Assembly: GCF_021390155.1 (NCBI RefSeq)
Contig: NZ_CP089985.1
Span: 1,809,001-1,873,000, forward strand
Length of the DNA stretch: 64,000 bases
Source of the DNA: Pseudomonas sp. HN11
GTDB taxonomy: Bacteria; Pseudomonadota; Gammaproteobacteria; Pseudomonadales; Pseudomonadaceae
Direction: 5' to 3'
Under the pieces are notes generated by a model. The model was not told where the DNA came from and ran no database searches. It worked only from the letters and a program-made list of their open reading frames with translations. Shown piece after piece: positions 46,459 through 55,220 of this stretch. The position numbers were made by a program, and so were the translations under genes. Every line of letters begins with the position of its first letter. The stretch's first letter is position 1.

Positions 46459-46863
46459 ATGCAATACCCAATCTGTATCGAATGGGGCGATGACTTCACC
46501 GCCACCGGTATTCAGATCCCCGATATCCCAGGCGCAGTCACCGCTGGGGACAGTTTTGAAGAGGCCTACAACGCCGCGGTGGAAGTGGCGCATATCCTGC
46601 TGCAAGAGATCGCTGCTGAGGGTGGGCCGATTCCCATGCCAACGTCGGTGACCAACCATCACGCGCACGAAGACTACGCCGGTATGGGCTGGGGGATGTT
46701 GGAGCTGGACATCTCGCCCTATCTTGGCAAGACCGAGAAAGTCAATGTGACGTTACCCGGTTATGTCATCCAGCGCATCGACCGTTATGTACGTGAGCAC
46801 AAGGTCAAGAGCCGCTCCTCCTTTTTGGCGGATGCCGCGCTGGAGAAGCTGGTAAGGTCCTGA
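46459..46863 (+). CDS. hicB: HicB-type antitoxin
   Basis: The 134-residue protein has an N-terminal partial RNase-H fold (about 1-70: FTATGIQIPDIPGAVTAGD, EEAYNAAVEVAHILLQE) and a C-terminal ribbon-helix-helix DNA-binding region (about 95-132: VNVTLPGYVIQRIDRYV). It neutralises HicA and represses the pair. RBS AAGGAGA precedes the ATG. Confidence 0.92.
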   Translation: MQYPICIEWGDDFTATGIQIPDIPGAVTAGDSFEEAYNAAVEVAHILLQEIAAEGGPIPMPTSVTNHHAHEDYAGMGWGMLELDISPYLGKTEKVNVTLPGYVIQRIDRYVREHKVKSRSSFLADAALEKLVRS

Positions 46864-47168
46864 GTAAGGTTTAAGGGATGTGTCCTGATTATCGGCAAAA
46901 CAACGTACTTGAGCGAAAAGTGCTTTTTTAGATTTTGTTTTTCTCTTGCCAAAACAACTCGATGCCACCCGTGCCTTTGTGTTGTCGAGTGTTTAATTTG
47001 CAAAGGAATTCCTGATTGTATCGCCGCCTGTTTCGGGGCGCGCAGGTGTTGTGATTAGAACCAAATCTGCGTTGGTATCGGATTTTTCAGCGTGCGAATT
47101 TACCTCTGGAATGGTTGGTCAACGATCGGTTGGCCGGCCCTCTTGATAGAAACCAAAGGTGTCGCACA
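46864..47168. other. Intergenic region upstream of the metalloprotease
   Basis: About 305 bases, less GC-rich than the flanks (for example TTTTTTAGATTTTGTTTTTCTC near 46922). No gene, terminator or repeat was found. An AAAGGTG ribosome site lies at its right end before ATG 47169. A promoter for the protease must lie here but I cannot assign it. Confidence 0.5.
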
Positions 47169-48689
47169 ATGAATAATCATAAGCTGCTGGGTAGAAGTCC
47201 TCTGAATAATTTGCCGGTATCGGACCCCGGTCCGTTTGGTGTGGGGGCTGGTAATAAGCCGTCTTACACAACGGAACAGGCCGCTAGACAACTCACGCGG
47301 GAAAATCTGCGTTTTCATGACCGTAATGGTGATTCGAAAGTCGATGTGAATTACACGGTGGATAGCAGCTTCACCCACCAGCAGAAGCGGCGTGTTCGCC
47401 AGGCCGTGCAGTCCTGGCAGGATGTGGTCAATGTCAACTTTCGCGAGCAGACGGGCAGGGCGGACGGCACGCTCAACATTCGCAACAACCCAAATGGTGA
47501 TCGTGGGGTTGCCACCTTTCCTGGCCGGTTCACTACCCAGACTTCGGCCACGATTGGCACGCGGGGAGAAAGTGGGTCGCCGGCATTGGGCAGTCACTTT
47601 TCGTTGACGGCCATCCATGAGGTCGGCCACGCCATTGGCCTGCATCATCCGGGGAACTACAACGGGGGCGGTTTCAATTACCAGAACGGCGCGATCTACG
47701 CGGAGGATACCAAGGCGCGTACGGTGATGAGTTATTGGTCGGAGAAAAACCAGAAGGGGCACGACTTCAAGGGGCAGAATCCGTCTGCGCCGATGATGGA
47801 TGATATCGCTGCGGCGCAACGCCTGTACGGGGCCAATCACCAAACCCGTAGCACCGACACCATCTATGGCTTCAACTCCAACACCGAGCGGGAGGCGATG
47901 AGCCTAAAAAGCGCTGCGGACAAACCAGTCTTCTGTGTCTGGGACGGTGGTGGCGTCGACACCATGGATTTCTCCGGGTTTTCCCAGGACCAGAACATCA
48001 ACCTGAACGCCGAATCGTTTTCTGATGTGGGCGGGATGAAGGGCAATGTGTCCATCGCCAAGGGCTGCACGATTGAAAACGCGATTGGCGGCTCTGGGCG
48101 AGACAACATATCGGGGAATGAGGCGGCAAACCGGATCAAGGGCGGTACACGGGGCGATACCCTGAGAGGCGGTGGCGGCACGGATACCTTTGTCTACGAC
48201 AAGGCCAGCGATTCCACCCCGTCCGATCCCGACCTGATTGAGGATTTCACCAGCGGTACCGATAAGATAGATGTGACGGGTGCCTTGAAGGGCGCTGGTG
48301 TGCGCACCCTGGTATTTACTGATCGGTTTACCGGGCGAGCCGGAGAAGCAGTGCTCAAGCATGATGCCAACACGGGCCGTTCAAGCCTGGCCATCGACCT
48401 CAAGGGAACAGGCAGCGTGGATCTGCTGGTCAAGAGCAAAGGAGAGATCAAGCCTGCCGACGTGCAGTGGGGTGGCCAGGCGCAGAAGGTCCAGCCCGCG
48501 CCTGTTCCCGTCCCAACCCCTGCGCCCGCCCCGTCGCCGGATAACACACAGGAACATACCGCCGGCTTGATCCAACGAATGGTCACCATCCTGTTGGGGT
48601 TTTTCTCACAGTTGCTGAACCTGCTGACAGCGTCGTCCAACCAGATATCCGCGGAAAAAACCGGCCTTAAGCCTAATGCCCTTAACTGA
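47169..48689 (+). CDS. Serralysin-type (M10) metalloprotease with atypical C-terminal extension
   Basis: The 506-residue predicted secreted zinc protease has: pro-region; zinc site HEVGHAIGLHH (H150, E151, H154, H160); Met-turn TVMSYW (M187); and RTX calcium repeats (about 306-340, GGSGRDNISGN, IKGGTRGDTLRGGGGTDTF). The beta-roll/C-terminal region ends at about 434 in KPADVQW, which aligns with the ADIVV end of AprA. Beyond it are 72 extra residues: a Pro/Ala/Val linker, then an amphipathic hydrophobic segment (LIQRMVTILLGFFSQLLNLL, 467-486). No type I secretion genes or inhibitor gene are adjacent. Confidence 0.88.
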   Translation: MNNHKLLGRSPLNNLPVSDPGPFGVGAGNKPSYTTEQAARQLTRENLRFHDRNGDSKVDVNYTVDSSFTHQQKRRVRQAVQSWQDVVNVNFREQTGRADGTLNIRNNPNGDRGVATFPGRFTTQTSATIGTRGESGSPALGSHFSLTAIHEVGHAIGLHHPGNYNGGGFNYQNGAIYAEDTKARTVMSYWSEKNQKGHDFKGQNPSAPMMDDIAAAQRLYGANHQTRSTDTIYGFNSNTEREAMSLKSAADKPVFCVWDGGGVDTMDFSGFSQDQNINLNAESFSDVGGMKGNVSIAKGCTIENAIGGSGRDNISGNEAANRIKGGTRGDTLRGGGGTDTFVYDKASDSTPSDPDLIEDFTSGTDKIDVTGALKGAGVRTLVFTDRFTGRAGEAVLKHDANTGRSSLAIDLKGTGSVDLLVKSKGEIKPADVQWGGQAQKVQPAPVPVPTPAPAPSPDNTQEHTAGLIQRMVTILLGFFSQLLNLLTASSNQISAEKTGLKPNALN

Positions 48690-48714
48690 CTGGCATTAGC
48701 CTCAAGCCCATGAC

Positions 48715-49911
48715 TCAAGCGGTGGCAATTGCCGCCTGACGCGATGCAGCCAGGAACCGCAGCAGCGCGATCAAGGGGAACGCGCTGCCCACCAGCATCA
48801 CGCCCAGCCATCCGCCATGTTCATACACGCTGCTGGCGATCGCCGACCCGAAGGCGCCGCCGATGAAGATGCTGGTCATGTACAACGCGTTCAGACGGCT
48901 GCGACTGTTGGGGTCGAGGGCGTAGATGGCGCGTTGGCCCAGCACCATGTTCATCTGCACGCAGAAGTCCAGGACCACGCCGGTCACCGCCAGGCCGATC
49001 ACGCTGTACAACGGGTGTACGAAGGCCGGCAGGAAACTCAGCGCCGCAAACAACATGGCCAGCAACGACGCGCGATGGGTATGGCCGGCATCGGCCAGGC
49101 GACCGGCGATGGGCGCTGCGATGGCTCCCAATGCACCGACCAGGGCAAACAGTGCGATCTCGCTTTGGCTCAGGCCGTGGTTTCGCGCCAGTTCCAGCGG
49201 GGCGGCGGTCCAGAACAGGCTGAAGGTGGCGAACATGCAACCCTGATAAAACGCCCGTTGGCGCAACACCGGTTGCTCACGCAGCAAGGTGCCGAGGGAG
49301 CGCAGCAACTGGCCATAGGTGGCACTGTGGTCAGGTTGGCGCTTGGGGATGGTGATCAGCAACACCACGCTGATAAACGCCATCAACGCCGCAGCGGCCA
49401 TGAACATCGCGCGCCAGCCGAAGTGATCCGCCACCACGCTGGACACTGGCCGGGCGAGCAGGATACCCAGCAACAGGCCGCCCATGATGCTGCCGACCAC
49501 ACGGCCACGGGACTCGGCAGGTGCCAGGTGCGCGGCCAGCGGGATCAGGATCTGCACCGACACCGAACTGAAACCGATCAGCAGCGACACCAGCAGGAAA
49601 AGGTTCGGCTGTTCGGTAAACGCCGCACCCAACAGACTGACGATGGCAACCACGGTGGTGGTGATCATCAGCTTGCGGTTTTCCAGCAGGTCACCCAGGG
49701 GCACCAGGAAAAACAGGCCCAGGGCATAGCCGATTTGCGTCAGCGAGACGATCAGGCTGGCCATGGCGGGCGTGAGGCCGATATCCGGTGCGATCAGCTC
49801 GATGATCGGCTGTGCATAGTAGATGTTGGCAACGATTGCGCCGCAGCAAAACGCAAACAGCATCACCATGCTCCGGGTCATGGTGGTTGTAGCGTGGGAG
49901 GTAGCGTTCAT
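48715..49911 (-). CDS. Major facilitator superfamily transporter
   Basis: The 398-residue protein has twelve hydrophobic segments and the MFS motif GDLLENRKLM between helices 2 and 3 (about residues 73-82). It belongs to the drug/sugar efflux-type group by overall pattern (IVANIYYAQPIIELI). The substrate is unknown. It is convergent with the protease gene and divergent from the small secreted protein gene. The ATG at 49911 fits; the gap upstream is 171 bases. Confidence 0.88.
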   Translation of the reverse strand: MNATSHATTTMTRSMVMLFAFCCGAIVANIYYAQPIIELIAPDIGLTPAMASLIVSLTQIGYALGLFFLVPLGDLLENRKLMITTTVVAIVSLLGAAFTEQPNLFLLVSLLIGFSSVSVQILIPLAAHLAPAESRGRVVGSIMGGLLLGILLARPVSSVVADHFGWRAMFMAAAALMAFISVVLLITIPKRQPDHSATYGQLLRSLGTLLREQPVLRQRAFYQGCMFATFSLFWTAAPLELARNHGLSQSEIALFALVGALGAIAAPIAGRLADAGHTHRASLLAMLFAALSFLPAFVHPLYSVIGLAVTGVVLDFCVQMNMVLGQRAIYALDPNSRSRLNALYMTSIFIGGAFGSAIASSVYEHGGWLGVMLVGSAFPLIALLRFLAASRQAAIATA

Positions 49912-50082
49912 GGTGTTCTCATAAAAGCGAAGGAAAGTGGGGCGAGCCTAAAGACAACACCGTAGCCCGGGTAGGCCGCTGGCAGTGATAACACTCATGC
50001 CCGGTAATGATGAGTGAATCGTTAACTTTCTGCGCGAAGGGTAATGATACATTCAGAAACAACTGCCAAAACAGGAAATCCC

Positions 50083-50697
50083 ATGAAAATTACCCTGAAT
50101 AAGATGCTCCTGGCTTCCTCCCTGGCCGCCGCCATGGCCGTGGGCCTGGCCCAGGCTGCCGAGGCCCCGCGTGTGGGCGTGCGCGGCGCCATCACGGCAG
50201 TGGAGGGCGATGCGATGCATGTCAAGGTCAACAGCGGCGAGGACGTCATCGTGCACCTGACCAAAGACACCCAGGTGCGTGCGGTCACCCTGGCCAGGAT
50301 CGACGAGATCAAGCCGGGCAGCTACATCGGTTCGGCCGCCATGCCCAATGCCGATGGCACCTTGACCGCGCTTGAGGTGCACGTATTCCCGCCGGCCATG
50401 GCCGGCACGGGTGATGGTCATCGCGCCTTCGATCTGAAAGAAGGCAGCAGCATGACCAACGGCACCGTCGGTGACCTGGTGGTGAGCAATGGGCGCACCT
50501 TGACCGTGAAGTACAAGGGTGGCGAACAGAAGATCGTGGTGCCGGGGGATGTGCCGATCGTCAACCTGGAGCCAGGCGATCGCAGCTTGCTCAAGCCGGG
50601 GGTGAAGGTGGTGCTGTTTGCCGCGCAGGGAACGGATGGAATTATCACGGCGCAGGCCATCTCGGCGGGCAAGGACGGGGTGACACCGCCGATGTAG
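50083..50697 (+). CDS. Secreted periplasmic protein of unknown function
   Basis: The 204-residue protein has a clear signal peptide (residues 1-25, cleavage after AQA). The mature part is made of beta-rich OB-like repeats (GVRGAITAVEGDAMHVKVNSG; then GDLVVSNGRTLTVKYKGG), as in DUF5666-type proteins. No catalytic motif is seen. The frame is open from 50044; ATG 50083 gives the signal peptide. A zincin-like gene follows on the same strand after 157 bases. Confidence 0.75.
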   Translation: MKITLNKMLLASSLAAAMAVGLAQAAEAPRVGVRGAITAVEGDAMHVKVNSGEDVIVHLTKDTQVRAVTLARIDEIKPGSYIGSAAMPNADGTLTALEVHVFPPAMAGTGDGHRAFDLKEGSSMTNGTVGDLVVSNGRTLTVKYKGGEQKIVVPGDVPIVNLEPGDRSLLKPGVKVVLFAAQGTDGIITAQAISAGKDGVTPPM

Positions 50698-50854
50698 GCC
50701 GATTGTCCGCATGAGCAAGTTCCTACGTGTTTTTCGGAATCGCCCGGCAATATCGCTCACGCCCCTCTGTTTTAGATTTTACGCCTGTATCAGCCCGTGA
50801 GCGCCGCCTCGTGGGTTGATTCCTTCCGGCTTGAATCAAGACAGGAACTCCGGC

Positions 50855-52222
50855 ATGAGGATGATTTGCATGTGGGTCCTGGTACTGATGGTCTCCGCGC
50901 TTTCGGACGCCGTCGTCGCCAGCATGAAGACCATCAGCAACAGCGATTATGTCGCCAGGATGGCTGCCGCCACCGCCACTGCCTGGCCCCTGTTGGCAGC
51001 CACCGCGCGCCTGAAGAACGAAACCCGGTTCTATGCCGATGCGCAAATTCTTGTCTACGACGGGGTCAATGCCTGGCTGATCGATGCACAGGGTTCTCGG
51101 GCGATAGACCCACAGCCGGTGCGGGCCTTGGGCCTGCCGTCGAGCTATAGCCAATTCGACAAGTTGTCGTGGGAGGGGCGTCCCACCGTCTACATAGGGT
51201 TGGGCTCGGAACTGCCCGAAGAGGAAGCCATACGGATGGTCGCGAACCCCGGGGCGGTCCCGCAAATGTTTTTGTTGGCCACCCATGAGGCCTTTCATTT
51301 TTATGGGCAGGTAGGATGGTCATTGGGGGTGGGGTCCCGCGCTGAGCATTACCCCTCGCGCATTGCACCCAGGCAGTATCGACAGCATTTGATCCGTTCT
51401 TTGCATGCGGCCATCCAGGGTGAGCCCCAGGCTTTGGGGAAGGCACGGTACTGGTATGACCGATGGAACGCTGTGTTTCCCGATGAGGTTCGCAACATTG
51501 AGCCTTTCGACATCATGGAAGGCACGGCCGATTATATTGAGGTACTGGCCGAGAGACTCGCTGTCGGGGACCCCGCCGAGCCTCGTGCATGGTCGGCTGC
51601 CGTAACGTCACGCTTCCCGTGCGCCTCAACGTTGTCGATTGATAGCGAAAGCTACGCCCTGGGTGCCTTGGCGATTTATTTGCTCTACCGGCAAACGGAT
51701 GATGAGTGGAAAAACATCGTCCGCGGGGCGACGCCGGTAAGTCGGCTGTTGGCGTCGGTAGCGGCGGTTGTCGATGAGCCGGACACGGCGATGAACGATC
51801 GGATCGCTCAACAAATCAACGAGAAAAACCTGGCGCTGGAAACCACAGTGGGCAAGGTGATCAGCCAGTTAAAGCATCCGGACACGGTTCGTTTGCTCGT
51901 GCCGATGGCGTTTGTCAGGGGGGCGATTGGGGTGGAGGGGCATTATCAATCGCAAGGTCTGGCTGAAGAAGTGTATTACCGGTTTTCGGCGCGATTTTCG
52001 CCTACGGTCGGCCGGATTGCTTTTGACTCCGCTACGGTAGGAGTCTTGATCAGCAAAGCGTGCGGTGAGGAGGACGCCTTTGTGGTGGTGCCTCTGCCTG
52101 TCGAGGTATTCCAAGGGGCCGCGCCCGCGCGCTTGCAGATAAATACCGAGGGCAAAACGCTTGATGTGCCTTTTCCCGTGAAGGGCGCGGGCGGTGAGAA
52201 TGTGTGGTGTGTTCGCTCATGA
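50855..52222 (+). CDS. Predicted secreted zinc metallopeptidase (HExxH), unknown family
   Basis: The 455-residue protein has a hydrophobic signal segment (residues 1-22). The central zinc motif is HEAFH (144-148), and an EGTADYIE segment with E222 sits about 75 residues later, as in gluzincins (HExxH plus downstream Glu). I do not recognise the family. Two more regions, about 230-330 and 330-455, may be accessory domains. It is followed by an intrinsic terminator. Function unknown; the metalloprotease assignment rests on the motif alone. Confidence 0.75.
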   Translation: MRMICMWVLVLMVSALSDAVVASMKTISNSDYVARMAAATATAWPLLAATARLKNETRFYADAQILVYDGVNAWLIDAQGSRAIDPQPVRALGLPSSYSQFDKLSWEGRPTVYIGLGSELPEEEAIRMVANPGAVPQMFLLATHEAFHFYGQVGWSLGVGSRAEHYPSRIAPRQYRQHLIRSLHAAIQGEPQALGKARYWYDRWNAVFPDEVRNIEPFDIMEGTADYIEVLAERLAVGDPAEPRAWSAAVTSRFPCASTLSIDSESYALGALAIYLLYRQTDDEWKNIVRGATPVSRLLASVAAVVDEPDTAMNDRIAQQINEKNLALETTVGKVISQLKHPDTVRLLVPMAFVRGAIGVEGHYQSQGLAEEVYYRFSARFSPTVGRIAFDSATVGVLISKACGEEDAFVVVPLPVEVFQGAAPARLQINTEGKTLDVPFPVKGAGGENVWCVRS

Positions 52223-52249
52223 AAAAGCCCCTGGGTTCAGGGGCTTTTT
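52222..52249. terminator. Intrinsic terminator
   Basis: Stem AAAAAGCCCC / GGGGCTTTTT with loop TGGGTTCA, overlapping the end of the zincin-like gene. It has T-runs on both strands, so it also serves the convergent sulfate-binding protein gene. Confidence 0.92.
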
Positions 52250-52259
52250 CGCTGCTCAG

Positions 52260-53264
52260 TTACTGTCCGCTGTAGATCTGGTCAAACACCCCACCATCAT
52301 TGAAGTGGGTCTTCTGCACGGTGCGCAAGTCCCCAAAAGTCTTCTCTACCGACAGGAAGTCGACTTTCGGGAAGCGGTCGGTGTACTTGGCCAGCACTTT
52401 CGGGTCGCGTGGACGCAGGTAGTTGTTGGCCGCGATTTCCTGGCCTTCCGGCGACCACAGGTACTTCAGGTAATCTTCGGCAGCTACACGGGTGCCTTTC
52501 TTCTCGACTACTTTGTCGACCACCGACACTGGCGGTTCGGCTTCGGCGGAGACGCTTGGGTAGATCACTTCGAACTGATCGCGGCCGAATTCACGGGCGA
52601 TCATTTCCGCTTCGTTCTCGAAGGTCACCAGCACGTCGCCGATCTGGTTGGTCATGAAGGTGGTGGTCGCCGCACGGCCACCGGTATCCAGTACAGGGGC
52701 CTGTTTGAACAGCTTGCCGACAAAGGCCTTGGCCTTGTTTTCGTCGCCGCCGTTCTTCAGCACATAACCCCAGGCCGACAGGTAGGTGTAGCGGCCGTTA
52801 CCCGAAGTTTTCGGGTTGGGCACGATCACCTGCACACCATCCTTGAGCAAGTCCGGCCAGTCTTTCAGGGCTTTCGGGTTGCCTTTGCGCACGATGAACA
52901 CGGTGGCGGAGGTGAACGGCGCGCTGTTGTTCGGCAGGCGGGTGACCCAGTTGTCCGGCACCAGTTTGCCGTTGTCGGCCAGGGCGTTGATATCGGTGGC
53001 CATGTTCATGGTGATCACGTCAGCCGGCAGGCCGTCGATCACCGAGCGCGCTTGTTTGCTGGAACCACCGAAGGACATTTGCAGGGTCAGCTTGTCGTCT
53101 GGGTGCTCGGCTTCCCAGTGCTTCTGGAAAGCGGCGTTGTAGTCCTTGTAGAAATCGCGCATCACGTCGTAGGAGACGTTGAGCAGTGTGACGGGGGCGG
53201 CCTGGACAGCGCCCGCCAGGGCAAGGCCGGCGGCCAGGAGAGAGGCGCTAACGAGTTTTTTCAC
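52260..53264 (-). CDS. sbp: Sulfate ABC transporter substrate-binding protein
   Basis: The 334-residue periplasmic protein has signal peptide MKKLVSASLLAAGLALAGAVQA (cleavage near 22). It has the sulfate-binding-protein pattern: LNVSYDVMRDFYKDYNAAF, FGGSSKQARSVIDGLPADVI, and TSGNGRYTYLSAWGY. The cysUWA permease/ATPase genes are not next to it in this window. It is likely expressed on sulfate limitation (known for the family). Symbol may be cysP in some pseudomonads. Confidence 0.93.
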   Translation of the reverse strand: MKKLVSASLLAAGLALAGAVQAAPVTLLNVSYDVMRDFYKDYNAAFQKHWEAEHPDDKLTLQMSFGGSSKQARSVIDGLPADVITMNMATDINALADNGKLVPDNWVTRLPNNSAPFTSATVFIVRKGNPKALKDWPDLLKDGVQVIVPNPKTSGNGRYTYLSAWGYVLKNGGDENKAKAFVGKLFKQAPVLDTGGRAATTTFMTNQIGDVLVTFENEAEMIAREFGRDQFEVIYPSVSAEAEPPVSVVDKVVEKKGTRVAAEDYLKYLWSPEGQEIAANNYLRPRDPKVLAKYTDRFPKVDFLSVEKTFGDLRTVQKTHFNDGGVFDQIYSGQ

Positions 53265-53369
53265 TGCTCATTCCTTGTTGTTCGAGAAGGTGGTCGATTG
53301 AGTAGGGGCAATTTGCCAGCGACTATAGCTGGCGCCGCATAGACGTTTAAAGATTAAAACGTACTGTGC

Positions 53370-54194
53370 TTATTCCACTTTACGGAAAAGATTACTCCCG
53401 CAACGCGAGCAGAACGCGGCATTCGGCTCGTGGCTGTTTTTCTTGCACACCGGGCACTCGGTTTGCAGCTGTTCACCACGCATGGCGCTCGCCAGTTCAG
53501 CCGTAAAAATACCGGTGGGCACGGCAATGATCGAATAACCGGTAATCATCACCAGCGACGAAATCACCTGGCCCAGCGGCGTCTTCGGCACGATATCGCC
53601 GAAGCCCACGGTGGTCAGCGTCACGATGGCCCAGTAGATGCCTTTGGGGATGCTGGTAAAACCGTGCTCCGGACCCTCGATCACATACATCAAGGTGCCG
53701 AACACGGTCACCAGGGTGCACACGCTGACCAGGAACACCACGATCTTCTGCTTGCTGCCTCGCAGCGCCGCCATCAGGTAGTTGGCCTGCTTGAGGTACG
53801 GGCTGAGCTTGAGCACGCGGAAGATCCGCAGCATGCGGATGATGCGGATGATCAGCAGGTACTGCGCATCACTGTAATACAGCGCGAGGATGCCGGGCAC
53901 GATGGCGAGTAAATCCACCAGTCCATAAAAACTGAACGCGTAGCGCAACGGTTTGGGCGAACAATACAGCCTTAGCCCGTATTCGATCAGGAAGACGAGG
54001 GTGAATCCCCACTCGATGTAGGCCAGCACATCGGCATAGTTCTGGTGGATCTCGTCGATGCTGTCGAGCATCACGATCACCAGGCTGGCGAGGATGATGA
54101 GCAACAGGATGCCGTCAAAGCGCCGCCCAGCGGTGGTGTCACTCTGGAAAATCATGACGTAGAGCCGCTGGCGCCAGTCGTTGTTGCTGTCCAT
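53370..54194 (-). CDS. Voltage-gated-type ion channel with C-terminal zinc ribbon
   Basis: The 274-residue protein has six membrane helices, an S4-like helix with repeated arginines (LLIIRIIRMLRIFRVLKL, about 112-130), and the potassium-selectivity filter TLTTVGFGD at about 190-198. A C-terminal tail (about 245-268) holds CPVCKKN and CSRCGSN, a CxxC...CxxC zinc-ribbon-like finger. It belongs to the bacterial Kch/ion-transport family. It is divergent from nothing and close to the urea transporter upstream. Confidence 0.88.
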   Translation of the reverse strand: MDSNNDWRQRLYVMIFQSDTTAGRRFDGILLLIILASLVIVMLDSIDEIHQNYADVLAYIEWGFTLVFLIEYGLRLYCSPKPLRYAFSFYGLVDLLAIVPGILALYYSDAQYLLIIRIIRMLRIFRVLKLSPYLKQANYLMAALRGSKQKIVVFLVSVCTLVTVFGTLMYVIEGPEHGFTSIPKGIYWAIVTLTTVGFGDIVPKTPLGQVISSLVMITGYSIIAVPTGIFTAELASAMRGEQLQTECPVCKKNSHEPNAAFCSRCGSNLFRKVE

Positions 54195-54225
54195 ACATCC
54201 CGCCTGAAACTGATATCGAGCAAGC

Positions 54226-55101
54226 CTAGGGGGATTCGACGGGGCTGTCCATGCGAGGTTTCTGAAGCGTCCGGCCGCCTGCGCGTACCAGCCAGCAGGC
54301 GAGGATGAACGGCGCGGTCAACGCGGGCAGGTGCACGGCGGCAAAGCCGGGTGTGAGAATGATCGCCAACAGGATGCCCAGTAGCGGCGGCCAGGGCTGG
54401 CGACGTACCTGGCTCAACGCCACGCCAGCCAATGCCGGGTTGTAGCTGTGCAGACCGAGGAGGGCGCTGGCGGGTTCGTCCAGCCACACCGCGATCAGCA
54501 CACCGACACTGGCGCCGATCAAGGCCCACAAGGCAGCTCGACGGTTGGCCAGCCACAGGCCGAGGACTATGAGGGCGCCAGCCAGGGGCTGATCCAACAG
54601 CATGATTTGCGCGAGCCCGGTCAAAGGCGCCGTGATAAGGGAAACGGTGTCGGGTTCGCTCAGGACAAACGTGCTCTCGGGGACCGTGCCCAGCAACAAC
54701 CAACCCAGGCAGACGAAGGGCGCGGTATAGGCGGGCAAGTCATTGGGTTGACCCGCGTGCTTCAACCATTGTCGGGTCAGGATCGCACTCAAGCCACCGC
54801 ACGCCAGGATCAGCGGCGGCAACAAGGCGGACCAGGCGAAGTGTTGGCTGATCAACAAACCCAGCAACACCCCGTTATAGCTATACAGCCCGGCCTGCCG
54901 TTCGGCCTTGGGATAGTCACGACGCTGGGCCGTGAGCAACCCCGCCACGCCGCCCAGCAGCGCGCCGCCCAGCAAGGTCGGCGCGCCGATCAGGATCGCC
55001 AGCAGGCACAGCAGGCCACACAGCGGCTGGCGCTGCAGGAAGATCTGGCTGAAGCCGTTGAGCAGGGCTTCGGCCCAGTCGGGGCAGGTGGGGTTGTGCA
55101 T
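54226..55101 (-). CDS. Urea transporter (UT family)
   Basis: The 291-residue membrane protein has two homologous halves, each with the UT signatures GLYSYNGVLLGL / GLHSYNPALAGV and LPAYTAPF / LPALTAPF. It would carry urea down its gradient. No urease genes are visible nearby. It lies between the ion channel gene and a REPIN that separates it from pyk. Confidence 0.92.
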   Translation of the reverse strand: MHNPTCPDWAEALLNGFSQIFLQRQPLCGLLCLLAILIGAPTLLGGALLGGVAGLLTAQRRDYPKAERQAGLYSYNGVLLGLLISQHFAWSALLPPLILACGGLSAILTRQWLKHAGQPNDLPAYTAPFVCLGWLLLGTVPESTFVLSEPDTVSLITAPLTGLAQIMLLDQPLAGALIVLGLWLANRRAALWALIGASVGVLIAVWLDEPASALLGLHSYNPALAGVALSQVRRQPWPPLLGILLAIILTPGFAAVHLPALTAPFILACWLVRAGGRTLQKPRMDSPVESP

Positions 55102-55131
55102 GGTGGTTAGTCAGTGAGACCGAGTTGCCCC

Positions 55132-55206
55132 CTTCACGAGCAAGCCCGCTCTCACATTTGACTGCGTCGTCATGTCGAAATGTGGGAGCGGGCTTGTTCG
55201 CGAAGA
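55132..55206. repeat. REPIN between the urea transporter and pyk genes
   Basis: Inverted pair CTTCACGAGCAAGCCCGCTC (55132-55151) and GAGCGGGCTTGTTCGCGAAG (55187-55206), with complementary CACATTT and AAATGTG inside. The two arms carry a few mismatches in the loop-side bases. Confidence 0.85.
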
Positions 55207-55220
55207 GGCCATAAAAGGCG

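Noticed and set aside
48817..49965. 382-codon plus-strand frame opposite the MFS gene
   Set aside because: Gln/His-rich shadow translation with no domain; the minus strand holds the twelve-helix MFS protein.
52194..53342. 382-codon plus-strand frame opposite the sulfate-binding protein gene
   Set aside because: Shadow frame; the minus-strand protein has a signal peptide and family motifs.
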